From positions 1,826,501-1,890,500 of the forward strand of contig CALZFC010000017.1 in NCBI GenBank assembly GCA_945643635.1: a stretch of 64,000 bases of DNA, given 5' to 3'. How positions within the stretch are numbered: position 1 is the first letter of the stretch; each line of letters begins with the position of its first letter. A program made the translations under genes and the position numbers. The stretch comes from Allodiplogaster sudhausi (taxonomy: Eukaryota > Nematoda > Chromadorea > Rhabditida > Diplogasteridae). The notes under the pieces are model-generated. The model was not told the origin of the DNA and did no database searches. It saw only the letters and a program-made list of their open reading frames with translations. Shown piece after piece: positions 23,837 to 36,200 of the stretch.

Positions 23837-24286
23837 CTTGCACTCCTGTTGAAATAAGGAAAGTGAAGTGAACGAAAGAAGGAAAAGAGGGAAAGACGTG
23901 AGGGAAAGTCTGACTGAAATGGCTTGCTCCCGCGGCATTTATACCATTCTGCATGCAAGAATTTTTCATATCTTCTGCCCTTACAAGCACGCTGATTTTC
24001 ATAAATGGTAATGTGAACGCAATCTCCCAAAATAAACCTTTCCTCATTTACATGCAAGTTCGACTACATTTTCAAGGACTTATTTCTCGTGTTCATTCTG
24101 CAACTCTCCATGTTAATAGAATATCGTGTCTTCTGCATAATCTTATTATCATAATAACTAAATTATTCAACCATTTATTAACTTTGAAAATCACATGATC
24201 AGGTAATTATGCAATGATAGAAAATTAACTGAATCTGTCTACGTTGTGTGATATTCGGTTTGGAATGAAATATCGACCCAAAAATT

Positions 24287-24500
24287 ATGAAATTTCTTAT
24301 GGTTCGTGTTTATTTGAGGTGTTTACCTTCGATTCGGTACTTATGTCTCAGCGGTCAAGCGAGTAGCACTTTAATCTCTAATTCTTCAGACATTTTTTCA
24401 GACCGTATTTTCCTTTCTACATTGGCGATGACTATAATGTTGTTCACTTTGATAACGTTTCATATGTTTACAATCACGACTTCCAGCGTTTGATCAAGGA
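24287..24500 (+). pseudogene. Third, cut-off copy of the receptor-tail module (exons 6-7)
   Basis: Matches 20265-20480: ATGTCTCAGCGGTC near 24342 and the CAGAC start of exon 7 near 24388. The rest of the module is not present as a gene; similarity to the spacer of the other modules continues to about 24870 and ends at the inverted repeat that starts at 24881. Confidence 0.6.
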
Positions 24501-24880
24501 AAGTCGGCTCTCTGCTCTCTATGCACATAATATGTGCTTATATGTACATACATACATACTTATGTTTGCACTTTCGAGTGCACCGATGCAGATGCGGGCA
24601 GAAAAGAATGCGCCTGATATGAGTGATTCCTCTTACACTAATGGATGACTAGTAGGGTTCATAACATAAGTAAACAGCTATTCATTCGAACACTCAACAC
24701 ATGAGTGCTGCCTCTCGTCGGTCGAAAACACCGGATTAGTAAAGTGAGGCAAAACAAGCTATACTGTATTAGGCGTGCTAAGAGAAATATTAAAGTAGCG
24801 TCTTCATTGTCTTGTCTTTGAGATACGCCACTTCGTATCTTCTCTTTGTTAGCAGTATGACGGGTACTATTTGTTTGCTT

Positions 24881-27800
24881 CACACAGAAAAAAATGTGAC
24901 GCACAATTAATGTTCCATCCAAAATTGTGACCAAAAATGTGACACGCAAGCGGCCGCCGAAGAGAATTGTGACAACGGATGTCACATTTTGGTGGCAAGG
25001 AGGGACGAGGCGATGCGAGAACAGAAAATGTGACATTGTACCACTTTCGACCATGTTTAAAAAAATATTCGGAATCATCATTTGAACGGAACGTTTAATT
25101 TTCGGAAGAAAATCTCGGGTTAACAAACACTTAAAACTTATCCTTTTTTTATTTCATGTTTGTAATATTGAATCGCTTTTTGATATGACATTTATAACGT
25201 GTAAGCGTAGCGATTCTGCTCTTTTGTTTCAGTTAGAAAGCGAGAGTCCCCGGGCCGCGTAGTTAGCCAAGCTGCTCTTTGTGCTCTCGATCAACAACTG
25301 GAGACTCAACTTCTAATAGTAAGTAATTGAAAAGTTTAACTCATTCATCCCGCTATTGATATGAAAAAGCTGATTTGTTAATGGTTATTCTTGCAAGTTT
25401 CTATTGCAGTTTTTATTCCCTTATTGTTAGCACTTTTGTCTTCTTTTCTCACGAATGAGTGATAAAATTAACATTATTAAATATGCTGAATATGCAACGT
25501 TGTTCTTTTATTATCAGGCTAGCCCTTCTTGTCTGCGATTGCTGGAACTAGACAGCGTGTCGGCGCGCGCAGCAAGATCAAATTCTTTCGACATCCGAGC
25601 GTGGTTTGCTTTTAATTCTTTTCTTCATAAGTTGATACATCTGTTAATTGATGCTGCCATTCTTCCCAACGAATTTAAATATTTAATGTGTTTTCTCTTT
25701 ATTGGTACATTAACTATCGTTTATATTTCATGTTGAAATTCGTATACTTATTTCAGCAATTTTATATTTTCAGTATTTCTCTTGCCCAATCCACCCAACA
25801 ACCGCGCACCGCGCAGCTTCAACGCTTAAGCTGCTGCATTTTTGTCCAGGTACGATAACTTTTCAGACTCGTCTAACAACTTTGACTTTTAAATAAGTTT
25901 CGTTCGTTTATTGTTCTTTAAGAGTACAAAAAACTCATTTTCCCACACATTGAAAAGTTTGTTCCGAACATTTTTTTTCCTTGTTCATTTGTTATTACCT
26001 ATTCCACGTTTATTATTTTTCTTAACTTTGAAAGCAGGATAATACAATTCAAAAGATTTTAAATATAAATAATGCGTTGTTTAGAAAATCGGTACGCACT
26101 CTTCCCCTGACTTCCTACCGGAGCTGGAAGACATCGCATCTCCGCGCAGACCGCGCTTCTGCCATCTGAAGCTGCCGCAGACTTGCGAAGGTTCGTTATG
26201 TTTATATACATTGTCTAGTCTTCAATTCTAGGGTAACGTGGTTAGAAATTTGTAGTTGTTATTATCAGGGAATAGAAGCCACTGTCGATGATCCTAAATA
26301 TTAGCAAGGTTTGTTAGCTGTTTCTGCCCATCTGTCCCTCAGGATGATGCCCAAAATTAGGAATTATTCTGTGAAATCGACAATACCTTTTTATACCCTA
26401 TCGGTTATGTAGTTAATTCAATTTCTGGGCAAGTTTCTTTTGTTTTCCAGAAAAAAAACCGTAATCAAACCAGCTCTGTATAACTTATTTAAAATAAGCG
26501 AAACTGTTCTTTTCTTGTTTCTTTCTTTTCTTTTCTAAGAAGTACCGTAACCCAACTCGATGTGTATATTTTAAAAAAAGAAAATAAATTTTGGTACGAC
26601 GAATAATTAATGCTTCTTTTTTGCTCAACATTTTATACAGGATTACCATTGTATATTCTGAACTGAAATATTTCCAAATGTAAGTTTTTTCCAGGTCTCC
26701 AACAACACGCCGTCAACCACACTGATCGGAAGCCGTTCCGGTGCGACATTTGCAGCAAGGTGGGATATGATTTAACTTATTTTTTTTAAATATTTAACAT
26801 ACCGTACTCTCGTCCTTAAACTTATCGAGTATTGGAATACTGTTGGTGCAAGTGAAAAGTTACTTGAAACCTTGAGATGCTTTTGTAAGTGCTTTATGTG
26901 ACTTACAATTACAATTATCGAAGCTGTAGTTGCTATTGATTAGCGAAGTTACGCTAAGTTTAGAGAATGTAAGCTTATATCTTTTGACTTTTAAATTATA
27001 TTCAAAGGTATTTATTTTCTCCCATTTCTGGGAAACTGTTCTTGATTTTCAGGAGAGTTGCCCAGAACCGTAACCTTACGAAATTTGAGCGAATTAATTC
27101 GCGAATCCGTACCAATGATTTATTTTAAATGGAAAGTGATAAATTTCTGGACAAGTTTAATTTCTTAAAGGTACCGTATCCCAATCTGTTCTGTATGTGT
27201 CTGTGCAAGTAAATTCCTTGAAGTAATTGAGAATAAGCGATTGCGTTCCTATTCAAAAGAGTAAGTTTTTTGAGTGGATTTTTCTGGGCACCTTTATGTT
27301 TACTATAAACTACCGTAACCCAACCAGTAGTTACAACTGATTGAAAATAAGCGAATCGCTCCATTGTAAGAGTGTTATTTGAAAGTTTTTACAAAGTATT
27401 TTTTTCTGGGCAACTCTTTTGTTTACTATGAACTACTGTAACACAACCCACTGGTTACAACGAATTGAGAATTAACGAATTGCACAAATGCAAACGTGTG
27501 ATTTGTATTTTTCTGTTACAAAGTTGGTTTTTAATTACGTTACAATATCCAATATTTGTTAAGCATGTTATATGCTTAAGAATATTCATACAGAAAAAAA
27601 ATTCATTATTAAGAGAAAACAATATAGTTATGGAAGAAAGTTTTAGACGAAAAAAGGAATACAAGGCTGCAAGAACTATAGAAAGAAAGAGCACATAGAA
27701 AGATAACATTGAATGTTAATATCTAATGAAAAAGGAAAACAACAAATTACAGTTTAGAATCTTAACGATGCGTTGTCCAGCGGACGTCTGCGAGGAGGAG

Positions 27801-30800
27801 CTTCCTACATTGGCCCACTTAAAACGGCATTGTCAACAGTCACACCTTGGAGAAAATCAATATCACTGCCGCTTTTGCTCATCTGAGTTCGGACGATTTC
27901 AAGCATGGCGGGTTCACTTGAGCCAACAACGTGAGTAGTAATTTAAACAAGTAATAACAGTACCTCACTATTGAACATCGCAAGTCTTCTCTTCAGATCC
28001 TGCTCTGATGAGGGGTCTTTATTCCGACAGCAGCGATAGCGATGGTGCAATGGATGTGGATGTTGCTGACAATGGCAACATGGATGCCTCGTCTCTTCAA
28101 GAGGATGTTGAGGAGTTGGACGGCGACATATCTGCAACTGAGCTGGAGGAGGAGGACGATGAGAATGACGACTCGGAAGCGCTCGAAGCTGATGATTCGA
28201 CCAACTTCTGCGAAACGATTAGAGCCGAGATCCTCACCTCCACAAGCCGAATTGGAATAACAGAGTCGGAAACGGATAAAATGGTGGATCTGATTCGCCG
28301 TATCGCTAAGAACGTTCGAGCCATGAACGACTCCCATTTCGATCAGTTTATGGCGACAGGTTTACCGATTGCCTATCTCTCTAAATGAGTATATTTTTAC
28401 GTGGATCACTTCTCAGAGTCCGGCAACTTCGACTACGATGAACAGCCAGGAGCTATCCCTCTCGATTTCTTCCACATTCCTGGCAAAAAATGAGTCCCTT
28501 TCGCCAACCAATCCGACTGCGCTCTCGTGGGAGAAAAACGCAGTTTTTCCTGATGATACTCGAGCGGAGCAAGGTTATACTAAAATGAATGCTCATATCT
28601 TAGATTCATGAATTTTCAGTTGATGTTGAAGATGCTAACCCTTGTGAGAGAGAAGTCGACAAAGATCGCGATCTTGAAGAGCTTGGAGGTAAATCATACT
28701 CAGATTGTAAGCGCAGCTAGTAATTCATTTAATTTACTTAGCGATTTCTCATCCCTCGACACCTCAAGTTCGCTCGGAGTCACCGTTGGTCAGAACTCCC
28801 TCGGCAGTTCCAGATCGGACGATGTACACAGGCAGGCCTTTAAATTTCTGTTTAGTAAACTGCACTTTTGTCTGTTGTATCCTTTAGTATGCAAGCAAAA
28901 CTCGGCGCAAGCAGATTTCTAATTAATTTTCCTTTTAAACAAGTAAACGTATGCGTTTAAGACCCCTTCTACCATCGTCTGAACCAGCGCCTTTTGAAAT
29001 GCAGCTTTGAGAAGTTATTGGTTGGCAAGCAAGGAGCTCCATTCCTCAAGAGGCTACAAGATGACCCGTCGTATGACATTTCGGACGACAGGGTTGGCCG
29101 CTGCCTGCTTACGAGAAGGATCGCCGACTTTCTGCTGACATACGCTGACACGCTAGTTTTCAACTCTTGAACAACTGATATTTTACCGCACTTTTTTAGC
29201 AGAGAAAAACCATCCCCGAAAGAGACGCGGAGCTTCGTTACGCATCTATTCGCAGGATACCCCAACTGTTCTATAGTTAGCAACCTTTTTTTCTACACAA
29301 CAGTTTTTAACTGAATGAAGATCATTATGAAATTTGAAAGACTCGATAACGCATTGCTAGTTACCTGAATTTTCTCTGATGTAACTACAGAAAGCATTTC
29401 AGGATGCCTTCATCGACAGCCACAAGGGACTTGTCGAATGCCGCGTTAGGCGGGTCAGATCTCTTCTTGGAAAAAGAAGCTTGCTATCACAGCCCATCAG
29501 AGAGTACAAGAAGAAAGCAGGCAGCCGAGAGTGGCTTGCTTCTTCGGATAACGAGGAGGAGAGAGAAACTGACGATCATTTAAATGTCAGTTAAAGCTCT
29601 ACAAGATACTGTTATATTTTGAAAATTAAAGGCATTACAAAACCTTTTGTTTAAGCGAATTAACAACTTGATACACGGCTCTGTCGAGCACCTCGAACTC
29701 CTTAAGCAGAAGAGGTTTTTGTCTCTCGAGTCTTTAAAGTTATACAGATATTTCATTTTGTCATATATAAGAGAGTCTTTAGATTAAAATGTAAAATTCT
29801 ACTACTAGTAGCAGCTCTCTCACAAATGGCGATATATAATTTTTTTTAGAAACTGTCGTATACGCTTTTGCCAGAACAATCCTCCGCGAGCAACAATGAC
29901 ACGTTACTCCTTCTACGCGCAGTCCCGTTACGTATGTGATTTTTTATTTGTCGGATTTTGTTTTACATTTAAATAATTTGTCTATACTTACATGAGTTAT
30001 TTCTTGCTCTATGGCTTGAGTTTAGAACAAAATTTTTGGAATTCACATTAGACAAATATACTTTTGAATTTGCTTGCAGATTGTCGATGACTTCATCGCG
30101 TCAAAGTGCGCTTCCGCGGGAGACTTTCCACGGAGATTGCAAGAGAAGATTGCGCCGGCAATGTCTCAGCGTGCCCTGCGCGTAATATCCGAAGCGAAGA
30201 GAAGATCTCTTGTTGAAGCGAACGCCTTCCCGCCTGGAACAAATGGTTCGGTATTCTCAACCTTATAAAGTTTTGAGTTATCGAAAAAAATGCATCCATG
30301 TGTACTAAGTATTTATCTTTGTAACCCAGGTTCAATTGTATTTCCAAACTATTCATCGAACTGTTAAAAAGAGAATAATTGTATGCCTCAGATTTCGCTA
30401 CATTCGAGTTCTTACTCAACATGCTGGCACTGTTCGAGCATACAGACAAAAAGAAGAAGCCATCTCGTGTCAAGTTCGTCTACAATCGCTTCCTGGTCCG
30501 TTATTTATTACAATTCAAATTCCCAATCAATATCTACCTATTGCTTATAAGTTAAGTGACATTAGTTTCCTGTTGCCTTTTTCTTATCTTGTGAGTGAAA
30601 AGGAGCGAGAAAGAGAGACGATACAGCGAGAGGAGTGTAAACTATGCTGCTTAGGCACATCATTCTGCGTCGTCGGCTCTTGATCAACTCAAGAATGAGG
30701 GCATCCGGCAGCCGGTGATAGTCGCATACGGTGATGTCTCTGCCAAGTTCATCATCGCTCTTGAGGGAGTCGATGTAACCGTCAGTCATGTTTTGTTAAA

Positions 30801-31885
30801 AAAAAAAGTTGAAATGTAATTTTAACAAATTAAAAAAATTTAATTTTAACAAATTAAAAAAAATTCTTATACTCATAGCTTTTTTATTTATTTTTTACCT
30901 GCTTTATAATACGCATGCTGCAGGTTTCTGGAGACCTTGCCCATGCGCTTCTCTCCTACCTCGCTTGCTTCTGGTTGTTCGACCTCGAGTACCCACACGA
31001 AGTGAAACAAGAGCTGTCCCTTCTTGCGAATCTGCTCGGCATTCCGGAGCCCATGTCAAGAGATGCAGGGCTCATCTACCGCAAGTTGGAGGCCATTATG
31101 GCCGAATAGAGGCCAGTCTGATCTCATTAGATCACATTTTTTTGTTGACTCTTACATCTGAAAATTTTCTTTTACTTGAGTTTATTTCACTTGAGAACAT
31201 TCTTTCATCTTAGTAAAAGATTGTTTCATTTTTTAACTTGCTTTCATGCTATACGTTTCTTTCATTTTAGAACTATCGAATTTTTATTTCCAAGATTCAT
31301 TCAGAAAGTAACTGGTAACATAGACATATCCTTCTAAGAAAAACAGTCTTTACAGAATGTATTAATTCTTGTCGTTTTATGACCAGTAACTCAATTTTAT
31401 CATGATTAAGTAGCCCAAATTCATTTAACTCGGCGCGGTTATCTTGTAAGTGTGTTAGTTGTTACTGTTTCCTTGTGAATGTGTTGAGTTGTTACTGTAA
31501 TCTTTTGAAGGTCTCACTAACTTAATGAATAATTCTTCTTGTTATTAAATGCCAGTGGCATGCATAATAGTAAATGAATCACTAATTCGAAGAATGGATG
31601 AAGGGGGAGGGAGAGCAAAAGGGGCGGAGCTAACGGTGGGAGCATGTCACAATTTATGTGCTGCCGCCTAATTGTGACATGCAATGTCACATTTTTGCTG
31701 GGATACGCTGCCCTCCACCGCTCGAAAATTGTGACATGGCGCGTCACATTTCTGTTTCACTGGAGGTCACAATTTTTTGGAACATAAATTGTGACATGGG
31801 GTGGAACACATATGTACCGAAGTAAAATCGGTACATTATTGTGACATCAAATTGTGACATCCCGTGTCACATCGTTTTCTGTGTG
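24881..31885 (+). mobile_element. 7.0-kb element with terminal inverted repeats, probable new DNA transposon
   Basis: The left end reads CACACAGAAAAAAATGTGAC and the right end is its inverted match (GTCACATCGTTTTCTGTGTG), 18 of 20 positions agreeing. Just inside both ends are many copies of TGTGAC and its complement, often as ATGTCACA dyads, spread over about 150 bp on the left (24894-25035) and 240 bp on the right (31645-31875). Such subterminal repeats are typical transposase-binding sites. Between the ends there is one + strand spliced gene and nothing else that is recognisable. No clear target duplication is visible. The right end lies 46 bp upstream of a receptor start codon. Confidence 0.65.
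25233..31109 (+). CDS. Spliced C2H2 zinc-finger gene inside the 7-kb element
   Basis: Exons recognisable by open frame plus splice sites include 25233-25318, 25774-25849, one ending about 26191 (ASPRRPRFCHLKLPQTCE), and about 26696-26761 (LQQHAVNHTDRKPFRCDIC, a C2H2 finger with an HTxxKPF-type linker). Then come about 27720-27930 (two fingers, MRCPADVCEEE and YHCRFCSSEFG), 27998-28360 (acidic, Asp/Glu-rich) and 28970-29160 (EKLLVGKQGAPFLKRLQDD). Further ones are 29393-29590 (QDAFIDSHKGLVECRVRRV), 30081-30246, one near 30396-30495, 30656-30786 (ALDQLKNEGIRQPVIVAYGD) and the last, about 30925-31109 (LLSYLACFWLFDLEYPHEV to IMAE and stop). The start codon was not found and some joins are uncertain. 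Zinc fingers plus an acidic block suggest DNA binding. I recognise no DDE, RNase H or tyrosine recombinase motif, so the transposase role is an inference from location only. Confidence 0.5.
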
Positions 31886-31931
31886 TTGGTCCTTTGGGCT
31901 CATTTATGACTCAGGTAACGTGCGACTGCAG

Positions 31932-34900
31932 ATGTGGCGTACTGTCGGGGACATGATTACTGTAACCACGACCATGCTTGCAATCTGCACGAACAGCCTG
32001 CTGGCCTTCCTGACTCTCCAGCCGTTGGCGCGCACGAGCATCGGTAACTACCGGCTGCTTCTGCTCTCATTTGCGTGGTCCAATATTCTACTCGCGCTCA
32101 GCCAGGCAATCGTTGGGCCGGTAAATAAAAGTGACTCTAGAATGTATATTTTCTTATGCCATATTCTGTTAATATGTGAGGATCGTGTTTATGTATCAGC
32201 CGTATGTATGAATGTGGCAGAACTATCAGCAAAGCGTATTTACATTCATACTATGTGCATATGCAGGTGGTATACCAGACAAAAGAAGGTTTAATACTCT
32301 TCTCCGAACTCGCTCCTCGACTACCGTATGCAGGCGGCATGTTCTCGATATCGATCTACATCCTTCTCCTGTACGGGGCCTTTCCTCTGCTCGCACTCCA
32401 TTACCTATACCGATATAGGGCAATTTGCGGGTATGATTTTCTTCACTATAAAGCCGTATTTAAGAGAGCCTCTCTGTAAGACTCAAGGAGAGGTCCATAC
32501 AGGCCTGCCCAAGATGCAAGATGACGGATCCATACATTGAGAATGTGGTCAGACATGACCAAGGACCTCTCTATTAACTTTTTGGGAAAATTTTATTTTT
32601 ATAAAAATTTTCTTTCCAGGAATACCTTAAAGTGTGCCAAAATTTTGAAAATTCATATCGGGCTTTAAAGTCAAAATTTTTCATTATACTTTTTTTTATT
32701 CAATTTCTCGCCGAGTACTTAATAAAAAGTATCAAGACTTTCTTTCGAAAAGTTAAATTTTCGATGTTAAATTTTGTCATGAATTTTTTTTCATGAATTT
32801 TTGCTCGTTGAATACCCAAACCTCATTTGCGCGTGGGATTTTTATTTCAGATTAAAGAGCATGATAAACTGTACAAGATACGGTCCAAGTTCAGTTCAAT
32901 CTCTTTCCCAGAATCCTCGAAAAAGTAACCCGAATAGGAGCAACTCTCACATGAGCGAATATGGTAATATGGTTACAACTTGCCAAATTTGATAAGCTCA
33001 CAGAAGCTAAGGAGAAAGTTTTATTCAGCATCTTATTCTCTACAAAAAGGTGTCCATGGCATTATCATAAAACGCGCGTTTTATTAATAAAAACTTGAAA
33101 ATTCAATTTTCCAACATTTTGGAAAATGGTTAAAAACCTATTTCTTGAAGTATAGTGTATACGAGCTTGCTGAAAACAATATCGCCGTAGCTGCATCTTG
33201 TAGAGCATAAAATTCTACACAACATATATTCTCAACGCATTATTTTGATTTCCCACTTGATCCGAAAAGTTGATTTCAAATTCGCTGTTCGAGCTAAATT
33301 TGGCTTCGGGTGTCGTTTATAAATGTGTTTACTTTAGAAGTCGATGTTTTCAAACAAAGTAACAATCTTTTCGTGTTCCTGGTATCGAACAACCCCTAAA
33401 GGGCAAATTTGGGGAAAAAATGTTTTTCGACATTTGACTTCCATTTCGCCATCGGCGGTCAAAAGTCGAAAAAAATGGGCAGAGTAAGATCGAAAAAAAA
33501 TCAAAGTAATGCGTTGAGAATATATGTTGTGTAGAATTCTACAAGATACAGCTACGGAGATATTGTTTTCAGCAAGCTCGTACACACTATACTTTATGAA
33601 ATAGGTTTTCAGCTATTTTCCAAAATGTTTGAAAATTGAATTTTCAAGTTTTTTCAATAAAAGGCGCGTTTTATGATAATGCCATGGACACCTTTTTGTA
33701 GAGAATAAGATGCTGAATAAAACTGTCTCCTTAGCTTCTGTGAGCTTATCAAATTTGGCAAGTTGTAACCATATTACCATATTCGCTCAGGTGAGAGTTG
33801 CTCCTATTCGGGTTACTTTTTCGAGGATTCTGGGAAAGAGATTGAACTGAACTTGGACCGTATCTTGTACAGTGTTTCATGCTCTTTAATCTGAAATAAC
33901 AATTCCCACGCGCAAATGAGGTTTGGGTATTCAACGAGCAAAAATTCATGACAAAAAAAATTCATGACAAAATTTAACATCGAAAATTTAACTTTTTGAA
34001 AGAAAGTCTTGATACTTTTTATTAAGTATTCGACGAGAAATCGAATAAAAAAAGTATAGTGAAAAATGTTGACTTTAAAGCCCGATATGAATTGTCAAAT
34101 TTTTAGCATACTTTAAGGTATTCCTGGAAATAAAATTTTTATAAAAATAAAATTTTCCCAAAAAGTTAATAGAGAGGTCCTTGGTCATGTCTGACCACAT
34201 TCTCAATGTATGGGTCATCTTGCATCTAGGGCTGGGCCAACTGGAGCCTTACTGAGAGGCACTTAGATAAATGTGATAGATTCCGTGCATTACATAAACG
34301 CAGTGAAAAAAAAATTGATCTAGGCCTGCATGGTTGGACTGGTTAGATAACCTTCGCTTACCGCAAGTTTGCCTGCTAATTAGCAGTCTCACATTCGGAA
34401 TCACTTCACTCTTCATACTGCTTTCAACTGTCTGTTGCTGGAAAACGCCATATGCTGAAAAGGTTGTTTTTTTCCTTCCGCACTCAACGAACATAGAAAA
34501 CCGAATGAGCCGGAAATTTGCACTAGAAGTTGATAATGGGAACGGTAACATCTCAAGAATACTTCTATAAGTATGTATGCATTTCAGGTATTTACCCAAC
34601 TTCCGCTGAAGGAGCGATACGACTTGGACTTGCTTCGGCATACATATTTCGTTCTCATTCCCAAAGTAATCATGAAATGTAATACTTAAAAAAAAAACCA
34701 TATCTTTCCGAAGGTTCCCAACGGCAACGGTGACTTTTCGCGAAACCCGAGGACCCTCGTGGTACTCGCTGGGGCCGTAGCGATCTGCACCGGTACGTAT
34801 GTACATGGAAGATACCATTTTATTTATTTATTGTTAATCTCTTTTGGTCTCTTTTGCCAGTATCCAGTTCTTAGGCTTAAAGGAAGTATCCGGCGAATAA

Positions 34901-36200
34901 TTCTACAGTAGAGCTGGAGAACGAGTTTGAATGCGCGCGCTCAGAAAGTTACCTGTCGCTTGGTGGAGAGAGCATGTGAAACAGAAGGGCGGCTCTGACC
35001 TTCCGTAGCTAATTTTTACCTACTCGCCAGTTTTCACTTCACTATTGCTCAGAATGTAATAGAAGAAATCCGCTCAAACGTTTTGGATACATTTTTTAGG
35101 CCAAGATGAACATGTTCATTTAGAAAAAAATCAGGTTAACTATTCCCCGAATACCTTCCTTAATTGCCGCGCTTCAGCTCAGCCGTTGCAATCGGTAACC
35201 TAAAACGTAACCGGAACGGAAGGAAAAAATCTGCTCAAACTTCGCAAAGTAGACGTTTTAAACAAAACGAATTTATGTATTCAGTGAATACCATCTAATT
35301 TGGCTACTTCAACGTTCGAACCCAAGAGAACACATTTGAAATAGCAAAAAAAAGCGAGAAAACAGAGAATTTCGTATCATCTTTTCAAATTTCCTTTTTG
35401 ATGGCAGATTCTGTTTTGTGTGCATGTTTCAGTGACCGGAGGCGTCATCGTCTTCTGCATCATTCGAATCCGAGGCGCCTTCCAGACGGTGCACATGTCG
35501 GAGCGGGCGCGCGAGTTGCACTTGCAGCTTTTCACAGCACTCATCATCCAGGTAAAGCGTTTCAGAGTAAATACTTTATTTCTTTTCTTTTTGCATGTGC
35601 ATAAACAAAATGCAACATAAATTTTCATATGCATTTTACTTGTAGACGCTCGTTCCAACTTTCTTTTCCTATCTCCCGTTGGCAGTGATCATTGGGACAA
35701 CTTTTGCAGGTGTGTACTTACACATTATATTAACAATTTGCTTATACATACATACATATGTATATGCGATTGTATTTGCTTTGCTTTTCTTCCTAAAATT
35801 CTTCCGATAACTAATTGCCCCCTTCAGGCATCAGTCTTGGCGAAACGGGCACTTTGCTCGCCCGGCTATCGGTCATCTTCCACATCACTGATCCCGTCAT
35901 CGTCCTCATCCTTGCCAAATGCCTCCGAGAACAGGCATGATCGTCTGGATTCTAGCGCTAAAATCTATAAAGAAGGGAAACTTAATGCCTCGTCGCAGTC
36001 ATAATGAAATTTGTTATAATGTAAATGTATTGGAGGCAAAAAACCCCTGTGAGGTAAAAAGCGGATGCTCATGAATTCTTCATCAGGTCGCCGCATTCAA
36101 GTGGACGAGAACACTGAAGAAGAAATATTCGGCGGTTGCTCCTGCGCCTTACAACTCTTATAATACCGCTAGTTGCACAATTGCAGCCAACATTAGCTAG
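31932..36200 (+). CDS. Str-superfamily 7TM chemoreceptor 1, intact (350 aa)
   Basis: Nine exons: 31932-32120, 32267-32430, 34324-34462, 34588-34665, 34714-34792, 35433-35551, 35646-35709, 35828-35934, 36087-36200; sum 1053 nt, phases 0-2-0-0-1-0-1-0. Seven hydrophobic segments are visible: TM1 in exon 1, TM2 following GNYRLLLLSF, TM3 before HYLYRYRAICG, TM4 in exon 3 before ETPYAE-like WKTPYAEK, TM5 across exons 5-6, TM6 after the loop SERARELHLQLF, TM7 in exon 8 with ITDPVIV. These are hallmarks of nematode Str-type receptors, expected in chemosensory cilia. Intron 2 holds a 1.8-kb palindromic element and intron 5 a 287-bp TTAA element, yet the coding frame is intact. Intron 8 has a GC donor (AACAG|GCATGA). 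The gene lies 46 bp from the 7-kb transposon, so its original promoter may be lost. Confidence 0.85.
32460..34266. mobile_element. Palindromic (foldback) element in intron 2 of receptor 1
   Basis: The two halves are inverted copies of each other over about 890 bp, with the centre near 33365. For example TATATTCTCAACGCATTA at 33224 pairs with TAATGCGTTGAGAATATA at 33508. The ends read GAGAGCCTCTCTGTAAGACTC and the inverse of GTGCCTCTCAGTAAGGCTC. TTAA precedes the left end and TTAG, one mismatch, follows the right. No coding potential is seen; long antisense frames here (including one that runs on to 34818) are not genes. Confidence 0.8.
34877..35163. mobile_element. TTAA-flanked inverted-repeat element (287 bp) in intron 5
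   Basis: Left end AAGGAAGTATCCGGCGAA and the inverted right end (TTCCCCGAATACCTTCC), each bordered by TTAA. The termini match the element at 7536-7975. It interrupts intron 5 of receptor 1 without touching the splice sites. Confidence 0.75.

Noticed and set aside
24659..25126. 155-codon minus-strand open frame
   Set aside because: It spans the border of the 7-kb element and consists largely of the subterminal TGTGAC repeats.
30562..30789. Minus-strand frame in the transposon gene
   Set aside because: The + strand frame there (ALDQLKNEGIRQPVIVAYGD) has splice sites and fits the neighbouring exons better.
34249..34818. 189-codon minus-strand open frame
   Set aside because: It is antisense to receptor 1 exons 3-5 and crosses the end of a palindromic element; no splice-linked homology.
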